Assembly (NCBI RefSeq): GCF_050436995.1
Contig: NC_134755.1
Location: 2,977,001-3,041,000, forward strand
Direction of reading: 5' to 3'
Length of the DNA stretch: 64,000 nucleotides
From: Anticarsia gemmatalis
Lineage: Eukaryota; Arthropoda; Insecta; Lepidoptera; Erebidae
The position numbers were made by a program, and so were the translations under genes. Every line of letters begins with the position of its first letter. Position 1 is the first letter of the stretch. Below, one piece after another: positions 22,311 to 37,100 of this stretch. The notes under the pieces were generated by a model that saw nothing but the letters and a program-made list of their open reading frames with translations, was not told where the DNA came from and searched no databases.

Positions 22311-24870
22311 TGCACATGTCTTTTTCTTTTTAATGAAGTAAGCTAGCGTTTTATAGCTCTTTGTACTTGTTCTTTACATTGAAGACTCGTGAAAAAAAGA
22401 AAAATCAGCCAGCTTCTTTGTGTTAATGACCCGATACTGCTTTTAATGTGCACGCTTGGTGCGAGGCGTCTTTTAGCAAATATACTGGACATTAGCAATG
22501 ACAAGTGTAGCTAGGTGATATAAGCATTCGTCTGCCATACTAATGGCTTTTCTAACCCTACAACTAATGATTTTTCGAAGTCAGATATGTGTCAATAACA
22601 ATAAATTTCCTTTAAATGCGTACATAAACACCGCGTGAAAAACTTGTGTGCTGAAACTTCATAGGGGGTAGACTATCCCATTTCTTATTTCCTTGCCTTG
22701 CAGAAAGACATAATAAGTATTAAACTTTTGAATATAAATTGTTTAACTAAACACTTACCGCTTGTTTACCAAATAGTCTATCCACTGTTAAATGTATACA
22801 AAGAGCTTGTCAAAGACATATCACATACAGAGCTCTGAGTCTAAGAATAGCATAGTAGGTTACCTACGTATTCGATATGGATTGTGGATACAACCAACCT
22901 TCCTGCAAGCGAGCAAATAGCATTTCCAGTGTTTCGCTTTTATTCCTTTATTCCTGACTGATCAAATAATATGGACCGGTTCTACCAATTCGTTGGAAAA
23001 ACAAATATTAAATTTTGCTTCGGAAGAGAGTGTTGTAATATTGAAAAGGTTTTTAAACATCCAGTTTTATGTTAAAAGCGTTATCGGCAATGGATGTGAT
23101 AAAATCACTAAAATATTATATTGAATTTTATTTGTTTCATCAATGGTTATACTTGAGCAATAATAATTTTTAATATGTTAATATTTTCACGTATGTTCTC
23201 GGACATTTAAATATTAACATATTCTTACCTTTGAACATAATAATACTTTATCGAAATAATCAATATTAGCAGAAAAAAGATCGGTATTCATAATGGCACA
23301 ATCGAAATCTAGAAAAAAACGTTACTCATGCGATAGTTTACAGCCTGTATATTTTCTGCGAATTGCTGACACGCCTCAATCAACTCTATGTAAGAAAATA
23401 TATTGATTCGTATCTCGAGCCCAATAAATAACTGAGAGTATTGTGGATAAGTATTCATTTACTCAATAGACCCAATCATAAGGGTATTATTTCGGGGATA
23501 TTCCTATCATTATCGTAACGGTGTCAAGGACCTTTGAGCAATCAATATGCGAAATTGGGACGATTTAAGTATATACTTTAACCTAAAATTATTTATCTTA
23601 CGTCCCGTTAGAATGAAGCAATGACTCCTACTAAACTGCGGGTGGTTTTAGCCTTCAGAGTTCTAGCGGTACCTAAGCCCACCTTTCGATGATCATTAAC
23701 ATTTTACAACAGGGAGTAAAATACAATATAATATATGATAGTCAATGATACAGAGAGTGTATTTACCGCCAGTTCGGAAGGTAGGGCCAATGAGAAGAGC
23801 TGACAAGAAACTCCTGGCCACTATTTTTAATCGCCAAATGGTTTTAACAATTTTCTATTAGGTATAAATCATTGATGATGTAAGGAGGATGGACGTTAAG
23901 GAAACTTATTGCAGATCGGGGGCAGCCCTAGACTCACAATACAAAAGCGATCACACAACAGCGGTGTACGGAAACGCACGTTTATCAGGAACTTGACCGC
24001 AGAGAGCAAACCAAGCTGAATGTGCTCGGCGCCTGAAAAGGCAGTGGTTTAACGATACCATCAACTTTTGAGTAATACACCCTGTCACTGATTTCCTGGA
24101 AGTTTTCAATGGAGTTTTCCTTTGACTTGAAAGTAAAAACGTCGACTTTAATTCACGTAAAAGAAACCCGTTTGACAAAATGCCAGGAATTCATTTAGCA
24201 AAGAAAATTGATGAAACGTAATTAGTGTGTGTGGTTCTTTGGGTTAATTAAGATTTCCTGAAATAAGTTAGCTTGTTCGTTTCCCGGAAATTAAAAATAA
24301 ATTTCAAAACAGCAATTCCCTTTATAAAATGGGATGAAGTACGAGTATGTACACGAATAGATATCCTTATACAGGCTTTCATCTATAGAGACTTATCAAC
24401 AATTAGTTAAAATAGTTTCGAAACACACAACTAACGCTATCTATCGGCAAGAGTTTTAAACTCTAAATAGTACAAGCGTTGCCTCAATCAACGTCTCTTG
24501 TCGTCACGGCATGCCATCAATCACAAATGCAATCACAAAATAACTTTTAAAAGCTTTAAACTTTCTTCATATTAAGTACACAAACCTAATAATCCGTAAA
24601 ACGAGTTGAGTCTTGTTGAAAATATTCTCAAAACCGCAAAATACAGGTGTACAGCAACGTACTTTGTGAAGTTGATACTTTCTTCTACATTTACCTTCAA
24701 GTTGTATATTAAACATATTTGGTTGAGTTTTAGATAAACTATGTTGTAAACTCATGTTTGCTTTCAAAAGGAAAATGCTAAAGTTGGTTTTCGGGATGGT
24801 CCAAGTGACAGGGATTACATTAAAGTATCTGTTATGTTTTGGGTAATTGTAAACAAATAACCTGAATAAC
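22311..24870. other. Non-coding stretch
   Basis: No supported gene. A perfect 15-bp inverted repeat lies at 23172-23186/23209-23223 (aatatgttaatattt and its complement), but it is AT-only apart from one G/C pair. A 75-codon minus-strand frame at 23951-24178 has no recognisable domain. Confidence 0.5.
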
Positions 24871-24990
24871 TTTTAAACTCTCGCGTTGTATGTTTAATGT
24901 ATAATAGAATACGGGAATGTACGCGAACACGCATTTTACCTTAAAATGCCTAACTTTTTCGGCGCAGGTTGCACTTGCGTAGTCGCAGGC
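24871..24990 (+). repeat. Single-arm copy of the 15.9-kb foldback repeat
   Basis: It shares 'cttttaaactctcgcgttg', 'gtataatagaatacgggaat' and 'acgcgaacacgcattttacc' with 15850-15966, then runs on into a GC-rich end ('ttttcggcgcaggttgcac'). Confidence 0.75.
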
Positions 24991-27900
24991 TGACTGATAA
25001 ATGAAATAACCAGAAGTTAAAGAATTAGCAGTCGAGTTTAAATAGCAGTATTCTAACTATTGTTCAAGCTTTACATCTTTTATGCCTATAATTATATGTG
25101 GTAAATATGAAAAAAAATAATTGCCAAAGGTACTTACTTAGTTATTTTTAAACATATTCTATATCATACAACTTTAGGCTTTAAGTCCTGCTAAATATAC
25201 CGCAAAAAAACTATTTTACTCACGGCGCTTATATTTTGTACCAAACGGTCACTCAAGCTGCGGTTATCTTGTTTGTCTTAGAACCCCTCTTAAGTCTTAC
25301 GAGGGATTCCTTTCAGTACAATATTTGCATATATTCTTTGTAAAAGAAACGATACACGTGGTATCGAGGTTGTAGTTATTTTTACCAGCTTCGGTCCGCT
25401 ATGCCGTCCAAGTGGAAATATTTCTTCAAAGATTTCTCTAGAAATAATTATTAATATGCTAATATAATGCCTATTAAGCAAATATTTATATGTGTGAAAT
25501 TATCAATATCCTTGCAACCATCAATTAATACAAATGTTCCCGTTTTTTATATTAGTAGTATTGTAATGTTATTGGGTTTTGTTGGGTCAGTGGAAATTAA
25601 ATTCATTTTAATATATTCATTTAATTCATATTTAGGTTATCTTATTATGTAATATTATGTACAAAATTAAGCTAATTTAATTAAAATAATGGCATACAAT
25701 GTTAAAATATAAGAATACAAAGAGGGTAACCATTTTAACTTAATCAAGAATAGTAATATTTTAAGTCGTTATAATATTTATATACACACATTATAACAAC
25801 AAATATTTGAAATTAAAACCACGGGAATACATTCCATTTCGAACATTTACCCCATATTACTGTAGCACTAAATTCTGAAAAAGATCGTGGGATTTGAAGG
25901 CATAATCCATATAAATGATTAATAGCGCGTTACACTCAGTACAATTGAGTACCGAATATTTTAAATAGAAAATTAATAAACAAAAATCTAGCAATCAGTT
26001 TTTCATCCATTTTTACAACAGCTAGTAGTCGATAATCTATACAGGTAGGTAGTCCCACCCTGATCACAAATTTTTCACACCTTCCAGACTAAAAAACCAT
26101 TGGTCTATTTTCAGTGGTCCGTACAATTGTGTGTTAGTACTTTTCCTAATTAAACAAACAGCTTACAAATTGCCCTTAATTAAGATGGGTGTGACTTCAA
26201 ATTATAGGTTGACTAATTAGTAAAATTGAAGACTGGTTTATTACGAAGGTGATGTGAAAGGCAAACATATAAAGGCTCTAAATGACCTTTTAATTTTTAC
26301 ATTCACAGGGGACCAAATTAAGTGCTTGTTTGACGCGTCGATTGAGAAAATATTTTGTATGGTGTTTTGGTCGAATTGACAAAAATAGGCGTCAAAAGAG
26401 AAATACTTTTTTTTTCATTACAATAGGTTCTCTCGCGTACTACCTACATTCGGTCATACCGTACGGCTTTCGAATCGTCAGCTTGACGACAAGAAAAACC
26501 ATATTATAAAATAGTTATGATGGAATACGCTAGAGGGCGTCGATGTTTGTAAATATGATGTCTATAGTTGTAAGTTTAAATAACTCTGTTAGTTTCAATA
26601 TAAAATTTTGTTTTTGCACATATAGACACGCCTCTGAAAATTACCTGCGTCACAGAAGAATGCTATTACATTTTACTTAAGATCGTTAAATTAAAAGCAT
26701 CTAATTTATAACTGGACGTACGGGACAGCCAATTAAACTACCTATTTCGATTATAAAACATCGTAAAAATGACTGCAGTACATGTTAATTACGATTCGTG
26801 AAATATAGACATCACACATATTCAAGAATCATAGATTTACTCGTAGTGTCTAACTACACATGAATGGTTACAAAATAGTCCTATTTACATGAAAATACGA
26901 ATGTGACGATGAAGGACGGCCTTGAGATATACGTTGATAAGAACGAAAAGGTCAGATTAATACAAATATAGGACACGAAGATTTGCTATCACTATTCGGA
27001 TAGAAATAATACGCCAATGTGTTTTTTCTATGAAAGTACTAGAAGGAATGTTAAGTACTTCTGACATTTTCGATATTTTTCTTTGAAATAAGAGCTCAAG
27101 ATTTTATTGGTATTTATTTAGGACTGTTATGTATTAATTGTTAATAAGTGTTTTAAGAGGACGAACAAATCTTGTCAACTGGATAAGATTGTAGATTTTG
27201 TTATAAATTGCATGTTTTAAATAACTTAAAGTTGTATAATAATCTCTTCTTTCTATGCAAAATAATATATTTGGTCCTAAATTAACGATTAATTTTATTT
27301 CGTTCGGACAATAATGTCAAATTACTATCTCAAATTGCAATATTCGTACTTGGTATTGCCGGAATGTCAATTTAACAGTTCCCAGAAACGCGCGCCTAAT
27401 TTATTAGAACGATATTCTTTCTTTTGATAGCAGTTTAATAAACCTTATCAATATTCCGTCAACCCTAATGATTTTCACTGAGCATCAAAACTAAAAAATA
27501 CCTCAGATTTTCAAAGTAATTGGATGTCAACAGCCTACAATGTTCTCATAAATAAAAACGTTAATCTGAAAGGAAAGTAAATCCTTTGTCAGTCAACAAA
27601 TTTAGGGCCAGTTTTTTTTAAAAGGCACAAGAAAATTCCAGACCTTATCGGCAAAATATTTCATTAAAAGCTCCGAACTGCTTTATTTACATCACAATAC
27701 GAATGAAGGAGACATCTCACAAAAGTTTTGTGTGGAAAGAATGTCGAAGTACATCCGCTTTCGAACGTTAAGCCCGAAGAGAGAGAATAAAAGGGTAGGT
27801 ATATTCAATTAAAACTTTCTTAGATTGACAAAATAATGTTTAAGAAAATACCCGTACAAAATTTGAAAATTCCAGACCTTATATTTTTGTCAAATATTTA

Positions 27901-28022
27901 CGTTACACAAAATGTCTTCCTTATACAATAAGTTGAATTGAAGAATGGTACTTTTCAAGTATGAAAATTGTTCAAGTCACTGTCACTGGGCACTTGGTGT
28001 CCGTTCAGGCGGCTTCCCCGCA
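24991..28022. other. Non-coding stretch; 3' flank of the minus-strand gene
   Basis: No supported gene. On the minus strand, a candidate poly(A) signal AATAAA for the four-membrane-segment gene lies at 27682-27687, about 340 bp past its stop codon. Confidence 0.5.
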
Positions 28023-28142
28023 TCAGGTGGGGGGTTCGGGGGGCGGAGGCTCTTTCTCCTTGCCTTCCTTTCCTTGAGGACTGCCACCAGGGTCGGCTGC
28101 TTCGCTGTTCCCGCTGTTGATGGCTACTGATGTTAATGGTAC
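28023..28142 (-). CDS. Tetraspan gene exon 6: C-terminal tail and stop
   Basis: Acceptor TTTTTCCCAG at 28143-28152, then 39 codons and TGA (28023-28025). It encodes VPLTSVAINSGNSEAADPGG and the charged proline-rich end. The strong GC content and codon-like order contrast with the flanks. Confidence 0.83.
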   Translation of the reverse strand, partial: VPLTSVAINSGNSEAADPGGSPQGKEGKEKEPPPPEPPT

Positions 28143-31100
28143 CTGGGAAAAAGACTATAAGTAAGTATTTTTTTAAAGACAACTCTCGTTCTAAAAGTTT
28201 TACTTGTATTGCTATGATCTTTACAAACATATAAACAACGGACGAAAAGTGCAACCAGATTCTGATTCGAAACAACTATTTGAACCCACGACTACTCAAT
28301 GCAATGGTAGCGACGTAGTGATCACTTGAACCACTGCGCCATGGAGGCTGTCACAATTGAATTCGTTTAATTATTTTGTTTCATTTTCAATTTTTTGCAG
28401 TCTTTTCAGTCTATGATTGTACTTAATTGCTAAGCGTAAGGTGTAAACCGTCTATTGTCCATTCGTATTCCCCTTTCTTGTTGATTTTTTTAATTATCCT
28501 TGATAAAGAAGAAAAAAACGAAAATACATCGACATAAAGAATACTGTCAGACATTGGCATTTCAAGATATTGTGTCGCATTATTGTCTTGAATAAATGCA
28601 TTTATACATCTACTAACATGCCCCCAGAGAATTTCCATGTCCATTGCAACTTCAACGACCGCATCGCTTTACAGCCCTGGGGCAAGAGCAGCAATAAGTT
28701 CAAAACTTTCAGCTATCGCAAATACGAAAGTAATTCTCTAGGGTGATATTTTCTCTACGGCTGTAATAAGCATTCATTTAATATATGGTTCTTTATCCAG
28801 ACACATCTAAGTATTTATCTTGTTGTTTGAGCTGTATTAAGTTGAGAATGAGGTTAACTTTGGTGATACGAGTAAGCATAACAAGAAAAAAGTTCGTCTG
28901 AACCGGGATACTTCTATGATACTGTGTAATATTGGCCAGATTACAATCTATTCTAAATAACATCTATTTCCAGCTAAATCTTATAAATACTATATGACAA
29001 GCTCGTGAGCTAGATTTCCATTTAGTAAATAACATTTATGTAACTGATAAAAGAGTATTTTCAAACTTTTGTCAAAAAGTACAAGCTTAGAGCCTGTACT
29101 TTTTGACATATGTTTGAAAATACTCTCGCGACGACGTAAAACGTAGTTTTGGTTGGCGAGTCGTCTACAATAAAATTAAATAACATACTAATTTAGTTTT
29201 CTCTTAATTAAAAGCTTTAGATGGTTATAAACGTTAATATTAAGGGAATATTGAGCATTTCGCAGTTCGTTACTCCTACCAGTTGGTGATTGTTGAATAT
29301 TGTATGAAGTGTTTAGAATTTACAATATCATGTCGCGTTTATAGAGGAGAATATTGGATACGATCTTAATGAAGCAATTAGAAGCACATTGGAACTATTA
29401 TTTTGATCAAATAATGATCATTTTAATACTGTTACATGTTTATATAATATGTGTTTTATAATAGTATCTTATTTTTACGGTAAGAAACTTAAATATGGTC
29501 AAATAGGAAAACCATCATATTTTTAGAAGCCGGCCTACAATATTTGGGTGACTTCCACTTTTATTTGACACATAAAATATTTGGCAGAACTAAGGAGTGA
29601 TAAGAAACCGTATTACACGATTTTGTTAACGTATGGTAGAATAATATCTTTATAAATCTGGAGCCAAATAGCTATTATGACTACGGCTTATTAAGTAACG
29701 TGAAGCCTGAGTCTTGTTTTAAGCACCAGTGTGTTCATGCACGGGTAAGTATTACCTAGAAACGTGTAGAAGGCAATATTTTACTTTCATAAAACTTAAT
29801 ATGCAAATACCTAGAACACATTATTTTAAATGAAAGTTCGTGTAATACAGGCTGTGGTGATTACAGGTTTTTGTTCTGAGATATAAGGCATTTTTAAAAC
29901 ATTTGCTGATTTGATGCATTTGATGCTCGCTTTTTATTTTGAATCCCATATGAAAATTATGAACAACTGTGTTAATCAAATATTTTAATCGATTATGGGT
30001 AAAAAGTTTCTCGGAATTAATAAACACTTTTATTGCAATTGATAAAAGGCAAATGGAAAAGTTATAACACAACTTATTTGTAGCAAATTGAGTCTCAAAC
30101 GAGTCAACAAATTGACAACATAGAAAATCTATCGGGAATCCCAAACGTAACTTTTAGACGATTTTCGTCCGGAATAAAATCGGCACACGGACGGGAGCTT
30201 TTCCGCTTCCCTCTCAAAGGGATTGCTTCCAATAATATTGCAGTAAAACTTCCCGATTATTCGAAAACCGCTACTAATTGAAGGCAAAGCCAGTCCTTTG
30301 AGATAACTTTTTTATCGGGAAAAAGGTAAGACGAGCGAGGTACAGGCGAGAAAAACTTGAGTATTTTTTATTCTTCCGTTTTGTATCTATTTAATATACT
30401 TGGCTTTTTATGATGATTGATGTATTTTACAAGCTGCCTACTAATTTGAGGAAAATTTGTTTAGGGAATTTGTCTTATTCGTGAATGGAATTAAGGTCGG
30501 AACCTTCACTTGTATTGTTTTGGCCGCTTTGTTGTTCTTTGTTAGAACAAACAGCTATTTATAGAATTGTTAGTCTAAATCCAATAATACGAAGAGAAAT
30601 TCCTATCTCATGTAAATTGCGCGTGAGAGAATAGTGTAAATGTTATTATATAGTGGGCCTTTATCTTCATAATTTATCTTTTAAATTGCCGCACTGTTCA
30701 CCACAGACCTCTTTTATCGAAAATGAATCGTTAAAAGAGCACTCAGCTTCGGAAATCTGGTGCGCATCCGAAGACCAGTTCGCGTTTCTTAATTTATAAT
30801 TTCTCTTTTTACTTCCCTTCATTCTTCATAATGGTATACGATTACTTTCATTCTCCTAGTGCTCATTTCGTACTTAACATAAAAAAGCAAGTGTAATCAT
30901 ATCATAGAATGTTATCAAAATCCCCGACACACACTTGATCAACGTGGCTTTACTTCTCCCTCGTTCCCCAAGGGAGGAGACCCTTGCTCAATAGAAGACC
31001 AGAGCAGCACTTTGTAGCTCATAGCTTGTCTAATAAACACTTCATCTCTATTGATACGTACCATGGAAACTGCAGTACATATATGCGTGTCAGACTGCCT

Positions 31101-34100
31101 CGGCGGGGGAGACAACGAAGCATCAAACCGCAGGTCCAGTTGCAACATATAAATCGCAGCCCCCAGGGTCATGACGGACACCGACAACTGGGCACCAGCT
31201 ACTCCGATACAAGTTGTACTACCGCAACTGAAAGAAAACTTTAACTTAGTAGAACTAGATTTTCTTTACAAGTATAAGGTAAATTAATGGAAAGAGTCCT
31301 TAGTTCCCTAGAGTGTTAAATTAAGTGGATGGACTTAAGGCTTGACCAACTTTTTCACTTGATAAAGGTTGGGTAATTAGGCTGCTAGACGGATGAAAAA
31401 GATAGCCAGTAAAGTTGAAGTTTTATGATTGGGCGTATCGAATATTTTTTTTATTATTGTTAATTAGTTGGAAGACATGAGTGAGTGTGAGGTTTCTGAA
31501 GACGATGTCCAGGACAGCGACGTGGAGAAGGCTGACCTCACCACGTATGGGATTCATATAAGAGAGAGAGAGAGGAGAGAAATGGAACTTTTTACAACTT
31601 AACAGGATTAAAGACGGAATTAATAGGGCATTCGAAATGGTATTGACACCCAAAATTATACTCAAAATTTTATAATAACAGTCGCTCCAACTAACACTCA
31701 CGTGTCATTTCAAGAGTGACAGAAGAGCTTTCGAAAAACTTGAAATTGAATTAAAATTCAATCAAAATTTAGATAAACCTCACTTTTTTGTTGAGTGACC
31801 AACGTGCCTGAAATCCGATTGGATTCCATCAACGTTTTCGAATTCAATCAAATTCTGGACGCACACTGAGTAAGTGGTTCAATAGTATTCAATACAGCAT
31901 ACCTATTCCGAGGATCTCATTCCCTAGGGCAAATATGTAAAACAAAACAGGTTTTCTCGAAAAGTATAAGGGTAAAATATTTGCATTTGATATTCGAAAA
32001 GATTCGATTCGAAGGATTCTATTTTCATTCGAAACTATTGCTTCGTAGCCTTTATATAAAATTCGTTTTTGCCAATGATAAAAACGGATTAAATTATAAA
32101 TATATGTGCGAAAAGATTTGATAAGATGTCAGAATCAACGAGATAAAGTAGTTATATTATGAGATGGATATATCCAATTCATAAAGAATATAAAATTTCA
32201 AAACATAAGTCATAAGGCTAACGCGTTCAATACTGCACAGGTACTTGCTATTTTCTATCGAAGTTCATTACTTATTCCTCACAATGACATTCCCTATCTA
32301 TACCTGACTGGACATTTTTATTGGCAAAAATCGGCGGAGTGTGATCATAATAATTCTCCTTTGAAAATATCTCAGAATGCGATTCTTTCCAGATATTGGG
32401 GACGTGACCGTTCGTAGGCATTTTTATCAAAAGATTTATGTCCATAAAATTTTCATATTTATTCTCACTTTTCATAAAATATTTTTATTTAAGATTTTAA
32501 TAGCTTGTCTCGTTAAAATTCAGTGCACAGAAATATGGGTGACATTAATTTTGTCGCTTGCGGAGAATTTAAATCAGAAATTTATGAAGACATTGTAAGT
32601 TGCAAACATTTTTAAGCCACTTATTTCACCTGATACAGGGAGTCTAGAATAGTGTATAAAATAGTGAAAATAGTTGTGAAAGGAGAATAAAATAAAGTCA
32701 AAGGCGAATTTTAATATTGTCTCGAAAGTTAATATTGTCTTTTTTGAGGTGATCATGAAGACATTTTTAGGCAGAGCGAGGGTTCAAGATATCTGGAAGT
32801 TATCAAATTATCTTTGCGCTTTTCTCTATCACAATCGACGATCTAGTTATCGAGAAATTTAGTAATAATGTCCTCCTAGCCGATATACGGCTACGGCGGT
32901 CAGTTTCATTGAACCTGGCCATCTGTGCAGGACTTTGTTTATAGTGTCCAAGTGTGTGCACAATACACAGGTACACTCTCTATTCCATCACTCTCATAGT
33001 TTGGTGGGACGGATAACCGACACGACCAGTGAGAGGTCAGGCGCAGGACCGACGGCTTTACGTGCTCTCCGAGGCACGGAGGTCTTCGACCTCAATTTCC
33101 TAACTCCGGGCAATTTCTAAGAAATTCTTATAAGAAAATCTCAGAAAAGACTTTTTGGCCCGACCCAGGATTCGAACCCGAGACCGCTCGCACCGCAGTC
33201 GCATATACTACCGACCGCGCCACAGAGCAGAGAAATTTAGTATGAAGATCTCATCAGTGCCTCTAGCGGGAGCTGTAAGAATTATTGATTGCAGTACTTT
33301 TTAAATCTCAAACTCTTGTTACTCCATAGTACTGACTGTAGAGAATCGCGATACTATTCAATAATTTTAAAATATCGATAATGACTTCCAATGGGGACTC
33401 ACCCGATATTAAGTAAAGATCTGACGCAGAACGCAAGCATAGCTATATGGGCTCCTATAGCAGCTGTCCATAACATGGTGAGCGGTACGGCGGCGCAGGG
33501 CGATGGACCCAGGGCTCTCCACGGCGCCCCCCAGTGACGGGTTGCTCTTGAACGTGCTGACACCCACCCGCCGAAACCTCGGCTGTAGTATATTGAAGTC
33601 GCTGCAACAAAAATATTTACCTAGTTGTTTGTTTGTCGTATGGTTAGTGGTAAACCTAGTGTCAAAGTTGTTCAAGCCGCCCGAGAGGCCTTTGACATGG
33701 CTAAACGACTGTTATCTTTGTAGACAACAGCCGGGACCGACTTACGTTCCCTCCGAAGCACGGAGACGCCTAGCTCAAATACCATAATGCGGTCACCCAT
33801 CTATGGAATCACCGCGCCAACGGTTGTTAAATCCACAGATCGTTTACCGACCGGTGAGCGCAACTGGCTATGGCTAGTTCGAGAATATAATGATAGTTCA
33901 CGTTACTATTCAGGTCAAGACATTCTCGATACTCAACGGCGAAAGATTAGAAGCAAAGTTAAATAATTAAAAATAGACAGTGTAATACGGAAATATGAGG
34001 TTGAAATTATAGATTTTTGGTTAATTTTTATTTAAGTGAGAGATCCTTAGTACAAATGATACAATAGGGATGATTGATGAAGATAACATAAAAAAATACA

Positions 34101-37100
34101 ATTGGACTTATTGTAATTTCTGTCAGTCAGATATTTAAAAAATATTAATATAAACACACTTCTCTTTATACAAGGTGTAGAAAAAAATACGTCAACATCC
34201 CTATTGGAGAAGATTTAAACCATTTGTCCAAGAATTTCATCTGTGATAAATAACTCATCTCTTTTGTTCCTAAATAACACAACTCGGGTGTACGAACGAG
34301 ACTAAGTGGAACTCAATAAAACTGTTTTTTTTCACGTCAAAATCACATTTTTCATTATAATTTTCCACGTTTAATCGAAATAGTCACTCCTAGAACATTG
34401 TAACAAAGCTAGTTTCAAATCAAAGCAAAAAGCCGAAGAGCTGAAAGCGGTATATTTAAGTATGGACACTGAAGCTTTGTAGGCTCTTCATTACTCTTTA
34501 GTAATTAAACGTTAAATTAAGGCCAGCGGGATAACGAGACCCCAACTAATATGGCTTCCTAACTTCATATATTTTCACATCACGTACCAATAGAAAATGG
34601 TGACAAGAATATTGCGAATACTATTTATATTAAAACTAGCGGCTCGGCCTGACTTTGTCCGGGTATAATAGTAAAATTTTATCCCGTTGATCACATTCTC
34701 GTAGGAATTTCCCTAAAAATTGAGGATCCCATGAATCCCGTACAAATATTGTACTAACAAAAATAAACGCATATAAAATACCTATATTATTTTCGAGTTG
34801 AAATTTAATCAATATCGGTTAAACCATAATGTTATCGCAGATATATTATTCCTAACAAGCATTCTGTTTGCTTAACTCAAAAAATGAACCTGTAAATCTT
34901 TAACACTTTCAAGTAAGCGATTTTTAAAGCAATTTTGTCAAGGGTGCTAATAATTTATTCTAGAGCAATAAAGCATTATACCGTTAAAACGAAGCCTTAT
35001 TTATAGCCTATTAAAGAGGTATTCATTTTGAAATAATTTGAAATCTCTCTTTGAATATATTTCAAATTCAAGTTCAAGAATAAAATAATGATTGAGAATT
35101 CACAATAAGTAAGCGCGTTATTAAAATTGTAGTTGTTTAGTACCTACAGACTCATAGATTTACGTAAAAGCCTTTCTAGGCGTCGGCGTGATTGTAATCT
35201 AAATAGGTCAAACTGTGCCTCGATTCTCTACTACTATCGACTATCGACTACCGACAACCGAACTGTCATCGAGATATTTTGTATGAAAATCTGATCAGCG
35301 CCTCTGGCGGGTGTCGTAGGAAACATTTTGGCAGTACATTCTAAATGTCAAAATTTCGATAGCTAGCCGGTTGTCGGTACTCGATACTTGTACAGAATCG
35401 AGATACAGAATGCTTTACTATTAAGCGAAAACAACACTTCCGATGCATCTACATTGTTTTAAAAACAGACAGTGACATTCGTTGATATTGAGATAATATC
35501 TAATACACAGTTAAGGTTGAACTTTCTTAAGCGACATCCCTTTTTAGGTAGGGCTGGTATAACAGGCAACAATATTTTACAAATCTTAGTCGGAAAAGTG
35601 ACTATTTTTACAGATATGGCGATTCTTACGTTCTTACTTATTTATTTACGTTATTTCTTACGTTGAGGCAACGCATTTTTAGTTTTTTAATTGGTTAAAA
35701 AGACAGACTACATCCGTGATGTGTGCCAGCCAATATGGATCATCGAACTTACTTAGAGAGTTCGTTAGCCTCAATAACGATATCAATTTCTCCTCAAAGT
35801 GACTAACTTTTAGGAATCTGTTACGCATTCGTGTGCCAGCAACTGCCTTTAAAGTAAATCTGTAAAAGACTGTCTTGAAAATAAAACCGCCTACAAGATT
35901 TTATTCGGCCACATCATCCTTTTAAAAAGAGGCGCCAGTTGCGCTCACCGGTCGGTAAACGATCTGTGGGGTAAGCAAACTTTGGCGCGGTCATTCCATA
36001 GATGGGTGACCGCATAGTGGTATTTGAACTGGGCGTCTCCGTGCTTCGGAGGGCACGTCAAAAGTCCGTTCCGGTTGTTGTCAATTAAGATAACAGTCGT
36101 TAAGCCACGTCAAAGGCCCTCGGGCGGCTTGAACAACTTTGACACTAGGTTGACCACTAACCATACGATAAGAAGAAGATCCTTTTAAAATGGAACATCA
36201 AGCCGTCGAGATATGTTGGGGGGCGGACTTCGTTGTGAAAACTTCTTAAGATTTCGCAGTGTGCGAAGTTTGCTACGTGTTGGTTCGAACCACCCATCTG
36301 TACCTATTTAATTTGTAACGTTAAACTGAGAACTTGCTAATTGCAAGTAATAAATAGCATCTGCCACACTTTGAATACAAAATGTAGCATTAACAGTCGT
36401 TTCAAGTTGGAAATAAGTGTTGAGAGCACGTTGAAGGTCGTAAAATTCTGTACAATGTCATTGTATTGCCCTTGCTGTTGAAGTAATGAGAATTTAGGTG
36501 TTATAATTGTTTTTCTGATACTTAGCAATTTGACATTATTGAAGTAAATGAATCGTAAACAAAAGTACCTATGTGATTTAGGTACATACATTTATGTCGG
36601 CCTGTGTCCGTTCAGAAATGCTATACAATTGTAATTATGTAGTTTTATTTGTACTGATACAGCCTACACAAGTGCACACACAAAATATTAAATGCCTGTA
36701 GATATTTTTTGGGTACCATTTTTGCATTCGATTCTTTCTCGATTACTAAACATTTTTAAGTGAGTTTTAGACAGTTGAAAGACGGAAGATAGTTTTCAAA
36801 TTCTAGTATGTTACATAGAATTGAATTTTTAATTTACAAACTAAGTATCCCGCTGTTTAGCAAATACCATTCCCTTGGATTTACAGTCCCCTCTATCATC
36901 ACTTGTGGCAGCCATTTTGGGGCAATATTCGCCTATATCTTGGGTATTTATTAATAACAAAGTCTAGATATCCTATACATGCCCACACACACACTACACT
37001 TACTCCAAAAGACTACCATACTCAACAACTGTCGTATCGCAAATTCCTCTCATCATCATCCATAATATCATCTGCAATTACTTTATAACATGTAACGCTT

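Noticed and set aside
29821..30144. 107-codon minus-strand frame in intron 5
   Set aside because: No domain, low-complexity composition, and no matching splice partner in phase with the tetraspan gene.
33503..33787. 94-codon plus-strand frame
   Set aside because: It is antisense to exon 4 of the tetraspan gene and runs into the 5S-like SINE; it is a shadow.
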